Below, in pieces: positions 8,040 to 17,417 of a DNA stretch of 64,000 bases. The notes under the pieces are model-generated. The model was not told the DNA's origin and did not search any database. It worked only from the letters and a program-made list of their open reading frames with translations. This DNA comes from CAVUWL01 sp963787415 (lineage in GTDB: Bacteria; Actinomycetota; Thermoleophilia; Solirubrobacterales; 70-9), in assembly GCA_963787415.1 (NCBI GenBank), contig CAWBCO010000003.1:310001-374000 (forward strand), read 5' to 3'. The position numbers were made by a program, and so were the translations under genes. Within the stretch, counting starts at the first letter, position 1, and each line of letters starts with the position of its first letter.

Positions 8040-8614
8040 TCAGCGCGGATTCGATTTGAGCCAAGCGATGACGTCGGCTGCGTTTTGCTGGGGAGGAAAT
8101 ACGGGGTAGAAAACCTTGACGATGCGGCTCTCCTGAGCAATCAGGGTGAGGCGGCGGTAGTGGCGCTCCCCCTCGGCCTCAAAGGTGGGGAGGCCGAGCT
8201 CGCTTGCCAAGGCGAATTTGGCGTCGTTGATCAATGGATAGGGAATGTGCTCGCGTCTGGCGAATTGTTTTTGCTCCTCGAGATCTTGCGAGCTGAGGCC
8301 AAAGACAGAAGCCCCGAGATCGGCGAGCTCTGCGGCGCTGTCGCGGAAGGCACAGCTTTGCGGCGTGCAGCCCCGGGCCCCGGGAATCTGGTCCCAGCCG
8401 CTGGGAAGCGGTTGGCCGGGGAACCCCGGTACGCGGGTAGATGTAGAGGACCATGCTTGCCGCGGCCAAGGCGGCGAGGTCAACTGGTTCACCGCTTGAC
8501 GTTGGCAGCATGAGGTGAGGGGATCAAGGCGCCCACCAGGTGCGCGGCAGCGCCGTCATCGATCGGCACCGGAAGTCCCTCGGGGAGTGAGTGCAGGGGG
8601 TCGTGGTCGGGCAC
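8040..8614 (-). pseudogene. Peroxiredoxin (AhpC/TSA-like), two frameshifts
   Basis: Thiol peroxidase of the type carrying YPRTGVPGQPLPSGWD and GCTPQSCAFRD, the latter with the redox Cys residues. The protein is spread over three reading frames: GTG 8614 (MPDHDPLHSLPEGLPVPIDD), then MLPTSSGEPVDLAALAA, then GQPLPSGWDQIPGARGCTPQ to the stop at 8040. Both shifts fall in CCCC runs on the coding strand (near 8418 and 8522). Removing one C from each restores a continuous 190-aa protein. Consensus error or true decay cannot be told apart from this sequence. It follows the GNAT gene by 3 bases. Confidence 0.8.
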
Positions 8615-8617
8615 TGC

Positions 8618-9235
8618 TCAGCTCCTCACCGGCTTGGCCCTCGCCTTCAGGAGGCGCTCGCTCAGGGTGGCGCGGACGGTGGGCCACTCAGCATCGATGA
8701 CACTGTAATAAGCAGAGTCGCGAATACCGATGTCTGGCACGATCATGTGGTTTCGCAAAATACCCTCAAACTGGGCCCCTAGCGCCGCGATCGCGGCTCG
8801 CGAACGCATATTGCGAGCGTCGGTCTTGAACTCGACCCGAACGAGATCCAGGGACTCAAAGGCGCGTTCCAGCATCAGCAGCTTGGCCTCAACATTGGCG
8901 CCGCTTTCCCAAGCGTTGGGGTTCAGCCAGGTCCAGCCGATCTCGACCACCCGATCAGCGGGCCGCAGGTTTAGGTAGCGGGTGCTGCCAACGATTTGGC
9001 CGCTGCTCCGATCGCGGGTCGCAAATGGCCCCGTCAGTCCGCTCTCAGCCGATGAGAGTGAGGCGCGAAACCACTCATCGAAATACCCACGGCTGCTGCC
9101 GATATGGGCGAGCCAGGCCCAGATCTCCGGGGCCTGGGCCGCGCTCCACAGTTCCTCGGCGTGCTCAGCGGCTAGGGGCTCCAAGACGACCGTCGAACCA
9201 TCGAGCTGAACCGCAAGGCTTGCCATGGTGGCCAT
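8618..9235 (-). CDS. GNAT family N-acetyltransferase (RimJ/RimL-like)
   Basis: 205-aa acetyltransferase resembling the RimJ/RimL branch that modifies protein N-termini or small amines. Typical segments are VVLEPLAAEHAEELW, IVGSTRYLNLRPADRVVEIGWTWLNP, NVEAKLLMLERAFESLDLVRVEFKTDARNMRSRAAIAALGAQFEGILR. The last is the acetyl-CoA-binding region. MASLAVQL is an alternative start three residues in. It is probably co-transcribed with the peroxiredoxin behind it. Confidence 0.88.
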   Translation of the reverse strand: MATMASLAVQLDGSTVVLEPLAAEHAEELWSAAQAPEIWAWLAHIGSSRGYFDEWFRASLSSAESGLTGPFATRDRSSGQIVGSTRYLNLRPADRVVEIGWTWLNPNAWESGANVEAKLLMLERAFESLDLVRVEFKTDARNMRSRAAIAALGAQFEGILRNHMIVPDIGIRDSAYYSVIDAEWPTVRATLSERLLKARAKPVRS

Positions 9236-9478
9236 TTTGCCAAGCGCTCAAGGATTCGGGCTGGCGCTTCGCTGGCGCGGCGGTGCGAAGCGGGCTCTTC
9301 CGCAACTCTGCCTGCACCTGCATCGACTGAAGGCCCGAGCCAGGGCCGCTGGGTCGGGGCTGATCCGAGACTTCCCTGGATTCGCCGTGTTTGCTTGATT
9401 TGTGTGCCTTGCAATGCTGCGCGCGAGCGGTCCCGGCTGTTCGACGTTCGCTCAGCGGCCGAAACGGTGGGGGAGTGG

Positions 9479-10948
9479 ATGAGGGGCCGGAGGGCCGCCG
9501 GCCCTTTGATCATCTGCTGGCTGGCGCTGAGTGCTCTGGCTGGCCCTGGGGTTGCAGGCGCAGCGCCGATGCCCAGCGCGCCAAGTCAGATCACCGAATT
9601 CCCTCTCCCGATCGCTGAGAGCTATCCGAACGGAATTGCCGCTGGTCCCGAAGGCAACCTCTGGTTCACAGAGCCGGGCACAGCCAGGATCGGTCGGATC
9701 ACCCCGAGCGGGCAGGTGACAGAATTCCCGCTCCCTGACAGCTCCGGTGAACCGATGGCGATCACGGCGGGTCCGGATGCCAACCTCTGGTTCACGGAGC
9801 CAAATCGCGACACGCTCGGGCGCATCACGCCCGCCGGGCAGGTCGAGGAATTTCCGCTCCCAGCGGGGGAGGAACCGCAGCAGATCACTGATGGTGGCGA
9901 TGGAGACCTTTGGTTTACCGAGACGCGAGACGATCAAGGTGCTCGCGAACCCGAAGAACCAACTGCAGGAGAACGTGGCGACAAGATCGGGCAAATCACC
10001 CCGAGCGGTGTGCTAACGGAATTCCAGCTCCCCGAACCTCGCCCGCTCGAATACGCGCGCCCCTCGAGCATCACCGACGGCCCTGACGGCAACCTCTGGT
10101 TCGTCGCCTCGGCAGCGAAGAAAATAGGGCGGATCACCCCCAGTGGACAGACCACCTACTTCTCGGTTCGGCAGGAGCCTTACGGAATTACCGCTGGGCC
10201 GGGGGGCGATCTGTGGTTCACGGAGCTCTTTGCAAATTGCTCCAGCGAATCAAAACTGGAGGGCTCCAAAATCGGCCGAATCACGATCAGCGGGAAGGTC
10301 ACAGAATTTCCGCTGCCGAGCCTCGAAAGTGATCCATTTGCGATCACCGCCGGACCCGACGGCAATCTCTGGTTTTTCGGCAGCGACGGCCCGGGCTGTA
10401 AAGGTTGGCGGCCCGGGACTGGTCCAGGGGCCTCAGAAATCGGCAGCATCAGCCCGATCGGCATGCATCATGTCACCGAATTCGTGACCGAATCACTGCC
10501 CCGAGGCCCGCGCGCGGCGCAATTCAGGGGAGCGATCACCGCCGGGCCCGACGGCAACCTCTGGTTCACCGAGCCCTGGACGGACCGGATCGGCCGAATA
10601 ACACCGGCCCCGGGGCGACTCACGGTAGCGGTCACAAGCCACCGCGTGGGCTCCCGCCGGGGTTGGGTCAAACTGCGGCTCACCTGCGTGGGCGGCGGAA
10701 CGGAGGGTCCCTGCAGCGACACCCTCAATGTGAGTATTGGCGGCCCAGACCAGGGGAGCAAGAAGATCGTCCTTGAAGATCGGCTCTACACGATCCCCAG
10801 CGAACTGCATCAGCTGGTCACCCTGCACTTGACGCACGGTACGCTTTCGATCCTCAACCGCCATCCCCAGCTTCGCATGGTCGCCACCGTTACCGCGGTC
10901 GGAAGTGAAGAAGGGAGGGGCGATGAAACCTTTCTGCCGCGCTCCTAG
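9479..10948 (+). CDS. Secreted virginiamycin B lyase-like beta-propeller protein
   Basis: Exported protein of 489 aa. The signal peptide is MRGRRAAGPLIICWLALSA with an A-G-A cleavage region, after a GGGGGAG ribosome site. At least six propeller blades of the Vgb type follow, each built on 'ITAGPDGNLWFTEP...IGRITPSG.VTEFPLP'. A non-repeated C-terminal domain of about 110 residues (from ITPAPGRLTVAVTSHRV) has a Cys pair (LTCVGGGTEGPC). True Vgb is a cytoplasmic enzyme of about 290 aa, so antibiotic inactivation should not be assumed. A binding or scaffold role outside the cell is equally likely. Confidence 0.85.
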   Translation: MRGRRAAGPLIICWLALSALAGPGVAGAAPMPSAPSQITEFPLPIAESYPNGIAAGPEGNLWFTEPGTARIGRITPSGQVTEFPLPDSSGEPMAITAGPDANLWFTEPNRDTLGRITPAGQVEEFPLPAGEEPQQITDGGDGDLWFTETRDDQGAREPEEPTAGERGDKIGQITPSGVLTEFQLPEPRPLEYARPSSITDGPDGNLWFVASAAKKIGRITPSGQTTYFSVRQEPYGITAGPGGDLWFTELFANCSSESKLEGSKIGRITISGKVTEFPLPSLESDPFAITAGPDGNLWFFGSDGPGCKGWRPGTGPGASEIGSISPIGMHHVTEFVTESLPRGPRAAQFRGAITAGPDGNLWFTEPWTDRIGRITPAPGRLTVAVTSHRVGSRRGWVKLRLTCVGGGTEGPCSDTLNVSIGGPDQGSKKIVLEDRLYTIPSELHQLVTLHLTHGTLSILNRHPQLRMVATVTAVGSEEGRGDETFLPRS

Positions 10949-11316
10949 GCTCACCGCTGAGCATTGAGGAAAGCACGTCCCAGGGCTTGTGGAGTCTCTC
11001 CAGCTCCCCTTCGGCGCTCCCATCTTCGGGTGCATCGCCAATAACGGCGGAGCGGCTGAATTATCGAAGCCAGAAGTGATGCTTTGGTCGGTGATCTGAT
11101 CTGGGTCTGCAAACGCTGCCGCAGCCACCGCAATGCGCGGGACCCCTTTCGCCGAGACTTTTTCTTGCCTGATGACCGATACCGGTTGGGACCTCCGGAG
11201 ACCCAGCCCCAGTCGGCTTAACCTGAGGAGAGGGGAGAGGAGCCTGCACCCCTCGCGAGTTCGCCCAATCTGCGATAGCTTGCCGCGCTTATGGGTTGGC
11301 TACCGACAGGAGAAGC
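10949..11316. other. Intergenic, no gene seen
   Basis: No convincing coding frame on either strand and no RNA gene recognised. A ribosome site (CAGGAGAAG) stands just before the lipoprotein start at 11317. Confidence 0.6.
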
Positions 11317-11820
11317 ATGAGGAAGGTTCGAATTGCAGTACTTGCATTGGGCGCGCTGGTAGCGCTGGTGGCGCTCGCGGGTTGTGGTTCCTCCAAGACC
11401 CATGGCGCCGAAGGAACGCTGAAGCTGACAGAGCCGGGCGGTCACAATGGGTTGGCTTCCCCGATCGGGAAGTTCAACGGCAAGAGCTTTAGCCCTGGCA
11501 GTGGTCTCGCGATCTCCGATCCGCTCCAGAATACGGAAAAGAAGACGGTGGGTGAAATCAACGCAATCTGTATCGATACCCAGCCCACGGCGGGCGGATT
11601 CAGCCTAAGTGGAACCTGCACCGGGACCGCGACGGTGCCCGGTGGTTCATTCGCGCTCAACGTCGGCGGCAAAGAAGCGGTTGGCGGCAGTACTGTTTCT
11701 GGCTCGATCACGGGGGGCACCGGCAAATACAACGGGGCAGTCGGCAATTTCAGCTCCAAAGCGACGGGCGGCGGTGAAAGCCCGATGAAAGAAGATTCCT
11801 TCAACTACATCCTGCCCTAA
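11317..11820 (+). CDS. Lipoprotein with allene-oxide-cyclase/dirigent-like barrel
   Basis: 167-aa exported lipoprotein: MRKVRIAVLALGALVALVALAGC has a lipobox LAGC and acylated Cys23. The mature part has the repeating Gly-rich strands of AOC/dirigent-like bacterial domains, especially VSGSITGGTGKYNGAVGNFSS near the C-terminus. The ATG at 11317 has a CAGGAGAAG site; a TTG at 11296 is in frame but poorer. No enzymatic residues can be assigned. It stands alone between spacers. Confidence 0.75.
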   Translation: MRKVRIAVLALGALVALVALAGCGSSKTHGAEGTLKLTEPGGHNGLASPIGKFNGKSFSPGSGLAISDPLQNTEKKTVGEINAICIDTQPTAGGFSLSGTCTGTATVPGGSFALNVGGKEAVGGSTVSGSITGGTGKYNGAVGNFSSKATGGGESPMKEDSFNYILP

Positions 11821-12094
11821 CCCGAACCTGACCCACCGTATGGCCCGCTTCAGGGTCATGCGGTCGGGTCTAGGGGTTGGTGTGAGTGCCCGCGAGTGCA
11901 ACGTCTTCATCGATGGACAGCCAGGAGGAAGACAGGGACGTGTACACAGTTTGGGCAGCTGCCAGTCGGGCTCGCCCAGATGGACCTAGGTGCGTATAGA
12001 GAGGTGCCCAACGGTCAGACCGGGGAGAGAGGATCGGTTCAGCACACCGAAGCCGGCTGGCGATCTTGCTTGCCGCTTCGGTGAGAGGTTTTCG

Positions 12095-12778
12095 CTACGG
12101 CGCTCCGCCCCCGGGTGGAGCCAGCGGGGGTCTGCCCGGAGGGCCCGGCAGCCCGGCGCGGGCAGCCTGCAGCCGTCCCTCCCAGACCGCCTTGGCGCCG
12201 AGATCACCGGTCCTAAAGACCATGTAGCCGGCGCCGATCCCCAGCACCACGACCGCGACCCGAAGCGCCGCGAAGACCGATCTGGGAGATAGCAGAGTGT
12301 CGATGATGCCAAGCCCGGTTGGCATGCCGGAGGAGATCCGCTGGGCGGCGAAGGTGACGATCAGGGTCGCCGTGAAGAGCACGTAGATGATGGCGAGGAT
12401 ATGCGCGGCGTGGGCATGCTGGGTGATCAGGTTGGCGGCTTGGCCCTGGAGATGAAGCGCGGCGCGCAAGGCGGCGCCAGCTTGCATCGTGAGAAAGATC
12501 GAGCTCATCGCGATGATCGAGACAACTGCGAGGGCGATCCCGTAGCGAAGGAGCCATTGGGGCTTGATCATGAATACGATTGCGGCCCCGATCGTGGTCG
12601 GGATCAAAATCACCGGCACGTGGACGAACAGCGGATGGGCGGGCAGGCCGCTATATATCGTGGTGGTGCGGATCGCCAGGGTGAGGAAGCCAAGGAAGCC
12701 AAGCAGGGTAAGGACGAACTCGGCGCGTCGCCAGTCAACTCCACTTCGGCTCCGGGCCGCGGGGCTCTCGGTACTCAC
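12095..12778 (-). CDS. DUF2231-like membrane protein
   Basis: 227-aa protein with a charged N-terminus and five or six hydrophobic helices. LPAHPLFVHVPVILIPTTIGAA and the later FRTGDLGAKAVWEG are the hallmarks of the DUF2231 family (HPL..H.P and TGDLGA..VW). The Pro/Gly-rich tail (LPGPPGRPPLAPPGGGAP) is probably disordered. Function unknown; relatives are often near redox or heme-related membrane proteins. Isolated on the minus strand here. Confidence 0.8.
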   Translation of the reverse strand: MSTESPAARSRSGVDWRRAEFVLTLLGFLGFLTLAIRTTTIYSGLPAHPLFVHVPVILIPTTIGAAIVFMIKPQWLLRYGIALAVVSIIAMSSIFLTMQAGAALRAALHLQGQAANLITQHAHAAHILAIIYVLFTATLIVTFAAQRISSGMPTGLGIIDTLLSPRSVFAALRVAVVVLGIGAGYMVFRTGDLGAKAVWEGRLQAARAGLPGPPGRPPLAPPGGGAP

Positions 12779-13023
12779 TTTGGCTGAAGTTATCGACGCG
12801 CGATAAGGGGCTTTTAAAGAAGCCCGAGATCACGCAGGGATCGCAGGATGGAGCACCGACCCAATGAACCAGGCATTTGCTGCCTGCTGGCGCCGCCTAG
12901 CCTCTGCAGATGTGGTTGCGAGTCAGCAGCTTTGCCCGCTCAGGTTGGCGGGTCATGCGCGCCCGCCGAGATCACGGACGGTCCAGCTTTGTCCTAGCAA
13001 CGTGGGCTGGTGGGCGAAGCGAC

Positions 13024-13893
13024 CTAAGCTGGAGCGGTCTCGCCTTCTAGCGCTGCAGTTTCCAGGGGCTCGTCCCTAACGTCAGGGTGGGTGAATGACA
13101 GGTAGCCGACGAAGCCGATGATCACAACCGTCAAGCCCAGAGCAACCACCCCGGTGCCGAGGCCGAGGCCGCCCTTACTGTGGGGGTTATCCAGCCAGTC
13201 GGCAAAGGAGGCGCCGAGCGGCCGGGTCAGGACATAGGCGAACCAGAAGGCAAAAATCTCGTTCAGGCCGAGCCAGAAATATCCGATCGCCGGGACCGCG
13301 ATCAATCCGGCAAACATCAGACCGGATCCCAGATAGCCGAGGTGCATGGTCGTCGCGGTCATGTCGCCGCCCGCGGTGCCGAGTGCAAAGGTTGCCAAGA
13401 CGGCGGCCCAATAGAACTTCTCGCGTCGAGGTGTTTCAATGCTGTGGATCGAGAGGGTCCTCTCGCTGCGCTGCCAGGCGATAAAGATGGCCGCCAGGAT
13501 GACCGCGTAAAACGCCGTTGAGAGGAGATAGGGGATGCCAAAACCGACGTGCAGAGCATCGGCTGCCGAGGTACCAAAGACAGCGACCATGACAACGACT
13601 AACCAATAGGTCCAAGGTACATATCGATGTGCCTTGAGCTGAAGTTTCAAACAGATGCCAAGGCCGATCAGCATAATCGGAACCGCAATCGCCGGCCCCA
13701 GCCGCGCGTTTAAGAAGTCTGAGGTCGCCTCGCCCATTGCCGTCGTCAACAACTTGATGATCCAGAAGTAGACCGTGATCTCCGGAACCTTGGTCAGTGC
13801 GCTCCTTGCGATACGGCGTGGCCGGGAGGTGACGCTGGGAGTGCGCGGATCAATCACGGCAGGTGAGGGTGGGTGCTCTGAGGAAGGTCGCAT
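13024..13893 (-). CDS. COG4705-type multi-pass membrane protein
   Basis: 289-aa membrane protein with a basic N-terminal tail. A signature near residue 34 (LTKVPEITVYFWIIKLLTTAMGEATSDFL) is typical of the COG4705 family ('NKVPEVT.YFWIIKIL.TT.GET..DFL'). A second, degenerate copy (AALATFALGTAGGDMTATTMHLGYLGSG) suggests an internal duplication. About eight helices are visible. The function of the family is not established; some relatives are tied to manganese or other metal responses. Confidence 0.8.
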   Translation of the reverse strand: MRPSSEHPPSPAVIDPRTPSVTSRPRRIARSALTKVPEITVYFWIIKLLTTAMGEATSDFLNARLGPAIAVPIMLIGLGICLKLQLKAHRYVPWTYWLVVVMVAVFGTSAADALHVGFGIPYLLSTAFYAVILAAIFIAWQRSERTLSIHSIETPRREKFYWAAVLATFALGTAGGDMTATTMHLGYLGSGLMFAGLIAVPAIGYFWLGLNEIFAFWFAYVLTRPLGASFADWLDNPHSKGGLGLGTGVVALGLTVVIIGFVGYLSFTHPDVRDEPLETAALEGETAPA

Positions 13894-14441
13894 TCGTGCT
13901 GGAGGTCGATGGTGGGGTTGGTGATCAACACGGCAGTGGCGAGCCGGTGACGATACTTCTGCGAGTAAAGCGCCGCTAAAGACGTCTTTCGGTCTTTCGG
14001 AGCCTTCCGGTGGGTGTCTTCATCGCTCTCCGGCACCCCTCGCAAAGACCTCCGGCCCGTGAGGGTCGTTGTTCAAGTTCTCGATTTCGCCTCTAGCCGG
14101 CAGTTGGCGGGAGGCGGCGTTGCAGGGTGGGGATTTCTGCAACGCGGGCCGCCGCATTTTCGGCGAATCGCACCGGTATTGCGAAACCCGCGTTGTCGAT
14201 GGGTATCGCGATGGTCTTTAAGCTCTGCAGCTGTTCTGAACGCCCGAGCACAGCGAAGGCGGTGGTCCGGAGCAGCGGTGAAGGTACTGGCGAGTGAGCA
14301 GCCGCTAGCAATGCACCGTCTGAGCTGACCCCCCAGCCGTCGAGACCTCGGCAGCGTCTCGGGCTGAGGGCTCCGCGAGGCTGATCAAGGGGCGAATTGA
14401 CGGACGAAGTGGTTGAGGCTGCCGGGCGCTAGTTTCTCGCG
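13894..14441. other. Intergenic, no gene supported
   Basis: Spacer between two divergent membrane-protein genes. Short open frames exist on both strands, but none has a plausible start with a ribosome site or recognisable protein. No RNA element recognised. Confidence 0.5.
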
Positions 14442-15596
14442 GTGGCACCAACTCCCCGGAAGCCTGGTCTGAGCGAGATCACAAGAGAGTGGGGGCGGAT
14501 CGGGTGTCTCGGTTTTGGCGGGCCGCCTGCCCATATCTCGCTCTTTCGGGAGCTATGCGTGGAGCGACGGGGCTGGATCTCCGCGCAGGAGTTTGAGGAC
14601 GCAATCGCCGCCTGCAACCTTCTGCCCGGCCCGGCATCGACGCAGCTGGCGATCTTTTGCGCATGGAGGGTCGGCGGAAGGCCGGCAGCGTTGCTCGGCG
14701 GTCTTGGATTCATCGTCCCCGGCCTTCTGATGATCTTGGGACTCTCGGTCCTGTTTTTGTCCGGCACGCCTCCCGTCTGGGTGCGGGGTGCTGGAGCCGG
14801 TGCTGGAGCCGCGGTCGCCGCCGTCGCCGTCCGAGCAGGCGTCGGTCTGATTCCCTCCAGTTGGGGGCGAGCGCCGGTCCACAGCCGCTGGATTTCCTAC
14901 GCCTTACTCGGGGGAGTGGCCGGGGCCTTGGTCGGGGCGTGGTTGGTATTGGTCTTGGTGGCTTGCGGTATGGCAGAGGTGCTTTGGCGGCACTCGGTCC
15001 ATGGGCAAGGCCTCAGCTTTCACGCCTGGCCGCTGATGGCTCTTGTGCTCACAGCGAGCGGGGGTCTGATCGCTCTCGCATGGACAGCATTCAAGGTCGG
15101 AGCGCTCTCTTACGGCGGCGGCTTCGTGATCGTCCCCCTGATGCAGGGCGATGCCGTCTCTCATTACCATTGGATGACCAGCACCCAGTTTCTAAACGCG
15201 GTGGCACTGGGACAGCTGACTCCCGGGCCAGTGACCCATACGGTCGCGGTCGTCGGCTATGCGGCGGCCGGAGCTGGCGGTGCGCTGCTGGCCGCTTTTG
15301 TAGCTTTCGTGCCCTCGTTTTCCTTTGTCCTTCTCGGCGCTCGCCACTTTGATCGGTTACGGCGAAACGCCCACGTGCTTGCCTTCCTCGATGGTGCCGG
15401 ACCGGGAGCAATCGGGGCGATCATCGGATCGGCCGTACCCCTCGGCCTCGCGTTGACGGAGCCCTGGCAGGCTGCGGTGTTGGCGGGCGCCGTCGTCGCG
15501 CTGCTGATTGCACGGCGCAGTGTCGTCTTGACCTTGGTGCTCGCGGGCGCGGTCGGGGCATCCCTCGCACTGCTTGGAGCTGGAATTCCCGGCTAA
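14442..15596 (+). CDS. chrA: Chromate transporter ChrA family (two CHR domains)
   Basis: 384-aa membrane transporter of the long-chain CHR family that exports chromate by antiport. The two homologous halves each carry the family start motif: WGRIGCLGFGGPPAHISLF with NLLPGPASTQLAIFCAWRVGG in the first, and AFKVGALSYGGGFVIVPLMQGDAV with ALGQLTPGPVTHTVAVVGY in the second. Around ten helices. Some family members have no demonstrated chromate activity, so the substrate is by homology only. No chrB regulator is nearby. Confidence 0.9.
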   Translation: MAPTPRKPGLSEITREWGRIGCLGFGGPPAHISLFRELCVERRGWISAQEFEDAIAACNLLPGPASTQLAIFCAWRVGGRPAALLGGLGFIVPGLLMILGLSVLFLSGTPPVWVRGAGAGAGAAVAAVAVRAGVGLIPSSWGRAPVHSRWISYALLGGVAGALVGAWLVLVLVACGMAEVLWRHSVHGQGLSFHAWPLMALVLTASGGLIALAWTAFKVGALSYGGGFVIVPLMQGDAVSHYHWMTSTQFLNAVALGQLTPGPVTHTVAVVGYAAAGAGGALLAAFVAFVPSFSFVLLGARHFDRLRRNAHVLAFLDGAGPGAIGAIIGSAVPLGLALTEPWQAAVLAGAVVALLIARRSVVLTLVLAGAVGASLALLGAGIPG

Positions 15597-15786
15597 TGGT
15601 GGGCCGGGTTGAACGCAATCTCAATCTCCTTGCTCCTCTGAGCCTGATGGAGGCCGCGCCAGCGCCGAGAGGCAATCTGCCGTGGCTCTCGGCAGCAGAA
15701 TCGAACCTAAGTCCCGCGCCATCATGGGCAAGGCGCGGGCGTGAAGGCGTTGCTGAGCGCGCTCGTGTTAGCTGCCGCGGTTGAGT

Positions 15787-16269
15787 TCACTTCAGGCAGA
15801 CCACCTGCACATCCGCGGAGACGGTACTCGTCGAGTTGGTGGTGATCCGACCGACCCAGGCGGTGCCGTTATCGGTCGATTGCGATTCGATGATGGCGAC
15901 GCGGCCGTCGCCGGGATTGGTGATCGCGACTCCGCCCGTGAGCAACCGTTGACGGGAGACACAAGCGCTGCTCACCGAGTTGGAGGTTGTCCAAGTGCCA
16001 CCGCTGTTGCCGGGGACGGTGACTGACGCTGTGTGCATGGCCACTGACCCAAGGGCCTCTCCATGGATCGCCTTTGGCGCGATTGTGCGAGGGGTCACCG
16101 CTCGGGCCGCAAGGGCCCGGCCGTTTACGGCACCTCGCGCCAGGTCTGCGCTGGTGATCTTGTGGCTTGTGCCTGCCAAAGCACCGCCGTTGCCGGCAAC
16201 GGCTATGACCACGGCGATGAACCCGAGCGCTGCCCCCGTGCTCGGCCGCTTCAGTTTCCATTTAGGCAT
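15787..16269 (-). CDS. Secreted repeat protein, paralogue of the gene at 28158-28694
   Basis: 160-aa exported protein. It starts MPKWKLKRPSTGAALGFIAVVIAVAGNGGALA, with a Lys/Arg-rich start and a signal or anchor helix. A short Ala-rich repeat zone follows (DLARGAVNGRALAARAVTPRTIAPKAI), with roughly five-residue periodicity. The C-terminal domain is compact with Cys residues (SSACVSRQRLLTGGVAIT ... VQVVCLK). It aligns along its length with the other copy 12 kb away. 'PSTG....A' starts like this are common in Thermoleophilia surface proteins. Function unknown. Confidence 0.75.
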   Translation of the reverse strand: MPKWKLKRPSTGAALGFIAVVIAVAGNGGALAGTSHKITSADLARGAVNGRALAARAVTPRTIAPKAIHGEALGSVAMHTASVTVPGNSGGTWTTSNSVSSACVSRQRLLTGGVAITNPGDGRVAIIESQSTDNGTAWVGRITTNSTSTVSADVQVVCLK

Positions 16270-16512
16270 CCGGATCTCCTCTCGTTCGAACTCTGTTTGA
16301 TGATTGGTCGCTCAAGTAAGGGCGCGGTCCCAGTGAGTCTGGCAGCGCCCGGAAAATGTTCTGGCGCCGTAGTGCCCAGCGAGCCCGCGTGCGGTGAGAA
16401 GGACCGGAGCCATCGACGCCTTCCCGTCCAGCCGCCGTCAACGCCGTGTACCACTTACATCGCGACGCCGCGCTGAGTTGAAGGCGGGAAGGTTCTAGCA
16501 GGGTGACGCCGA

Positions 16513-16908
16513 CTATTTGCGACGGCGCGAATCGGTTCGAACGACAACGATGCGCCACTTCGACCGCGACCGTTTTTTCCACTCCTTCGACAGGGCCTTC
16601 CAGACGCCGACGGTCCAAACTCCGAGAACGAGAATCACGAAGCCGGCCAGGACATAGCGAATTTGATCGGCAAGATCGGCATGGCCGGTTGCTGGGTTGT
16701 AGGCCCTCAAGTTGACGCCGAAGGCGCTGCCGAAGATGCCACCCGCGATCAAGCCGATCAGCCAAGCCACCGGGATCGCAAGTACCAGCGCCCCCAGATC
16801 GATCATGAGGCGGTGCGCGACCCCCCGCCAGCCACGCTTCTTCAGCTTCGACCACCGCAGCTCAGAGAGGCCGAACGTCCCAGCGGAGATGATCGGGCGC
16901 AAGCGCAC
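16513..16908 (-). CDS. Small membrane protein of unknown function
   Basis: Not recognised. The 131-aa product has two hydrophobic helices (LVLAIPVAWLIGLIAGGIFG and IRYVLAGFVILVLGVWTVGVW) and a very basic C-terminus (KEWKKRSRSKWRIVVVRTDSRRRK), suggesting cytoplasmic ends. The hydrophobic pattern argues for a real gene over the overlapping plus-strand frame, which lacks any. No ribosome site is obvious. Confidence 0.5.
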   Translation of the reverse strand: MRLRPIISAGTFGLSELRWSKLKKRGWRGVAHRLMIDLGALVLAIPVAWLIGLIAGGIFGSAFGVNLRAYNPATGHADLADQIRYVLAGFVILVLGVWTVGVWKALSKEWKKRSRSKWRIVVVRTDSRRRK

Positions 16909-17087
16909 GATGAGAGCCTAGTCGCAGATGCCCGGGAGTCTCGGAACCCGGCGTCTCAGGCGCGCTCTAATCCGAGCAACCGCGAGACACTGGACCCGGT
17001 CCTCACACGACCGTGGCTCATATTTTTGCGGCGCTCTGGTGGTTGCAAATTAGTCAGTGAGGTGCGGCCTGGAATGTTGGGCAGCGT

Positions 17088-17417
17088 TCAGCAGGAATCT
17101 TCCAAGCGGACGATGGTGCCGGGCGGCATGAAGGCTCCGCTTCGGGGTGCCTGGCGGAGAATGTGTCCCTCCGGTGGGACCCCGTTGCAAAGTGCGCTAT
17201 GTAGGTGGTAGTTCCATCTGAAATCCCGCTGCTTGAGGGCACGCTCCGCGGCGGTGGGGGACTTTCCAACCACGTTTGGAACGCGTCGCAGACCGCGACC
17301 GATTGGTTCTGCTCCCCTGGCGATTAGCTCGCTCGACGCTACAGCGGAAGCACACAACGTGGCGCTCAAAATGATGGCTCCGATCACAAATGCAAGAAGT
17401 CGCGTCTCGATTCCCAA
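17088..17417 (-). CDS. Exported single PASTA-domain protein
   Basis: 109-aa protein with a signal peptide (MGIETRLLAFVIGAIILSATLCASAVA) and one PASTA domain from about residue 44. The domain runs RVPNVVGKSPTAAERALKQRDF ... GHILRQAPRSGAFMPPGTIVRL. PASTA domains bind muropeptides or beta-lactams when attached to Ser/Thr kinases or PBPs. Here the domain stands alone, so a cell-wall sensor or decoy role is only a guess. Two Cys residues (LCNG, EDSC) could form a disulphide. Confidence 0.75.
   Translation of the reverse strand: MGIETRLLAFVIGAIILSATLCASAVASSELIARGAEPIGRGLRRVPNVVGKSPTAAERALKQRDFRWNYHLHSALCNGVPPEGHILRQAPRSGAFMPPGTIVRLEDSC

Noticed and set aside
9479..10948. Streptogramin-resistance (Vgb) annotation
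   Set aside because: Secreted, longer, and with altered blades; the resistance label is not supported by sequence alone.
16663..17211. A plus-strand frame overlapping the small membrane protein
   Set aside because: No hydrophobic or domain pattern, while the minus-strand frame has two clean membrane helices and the next has a PASTA domain.
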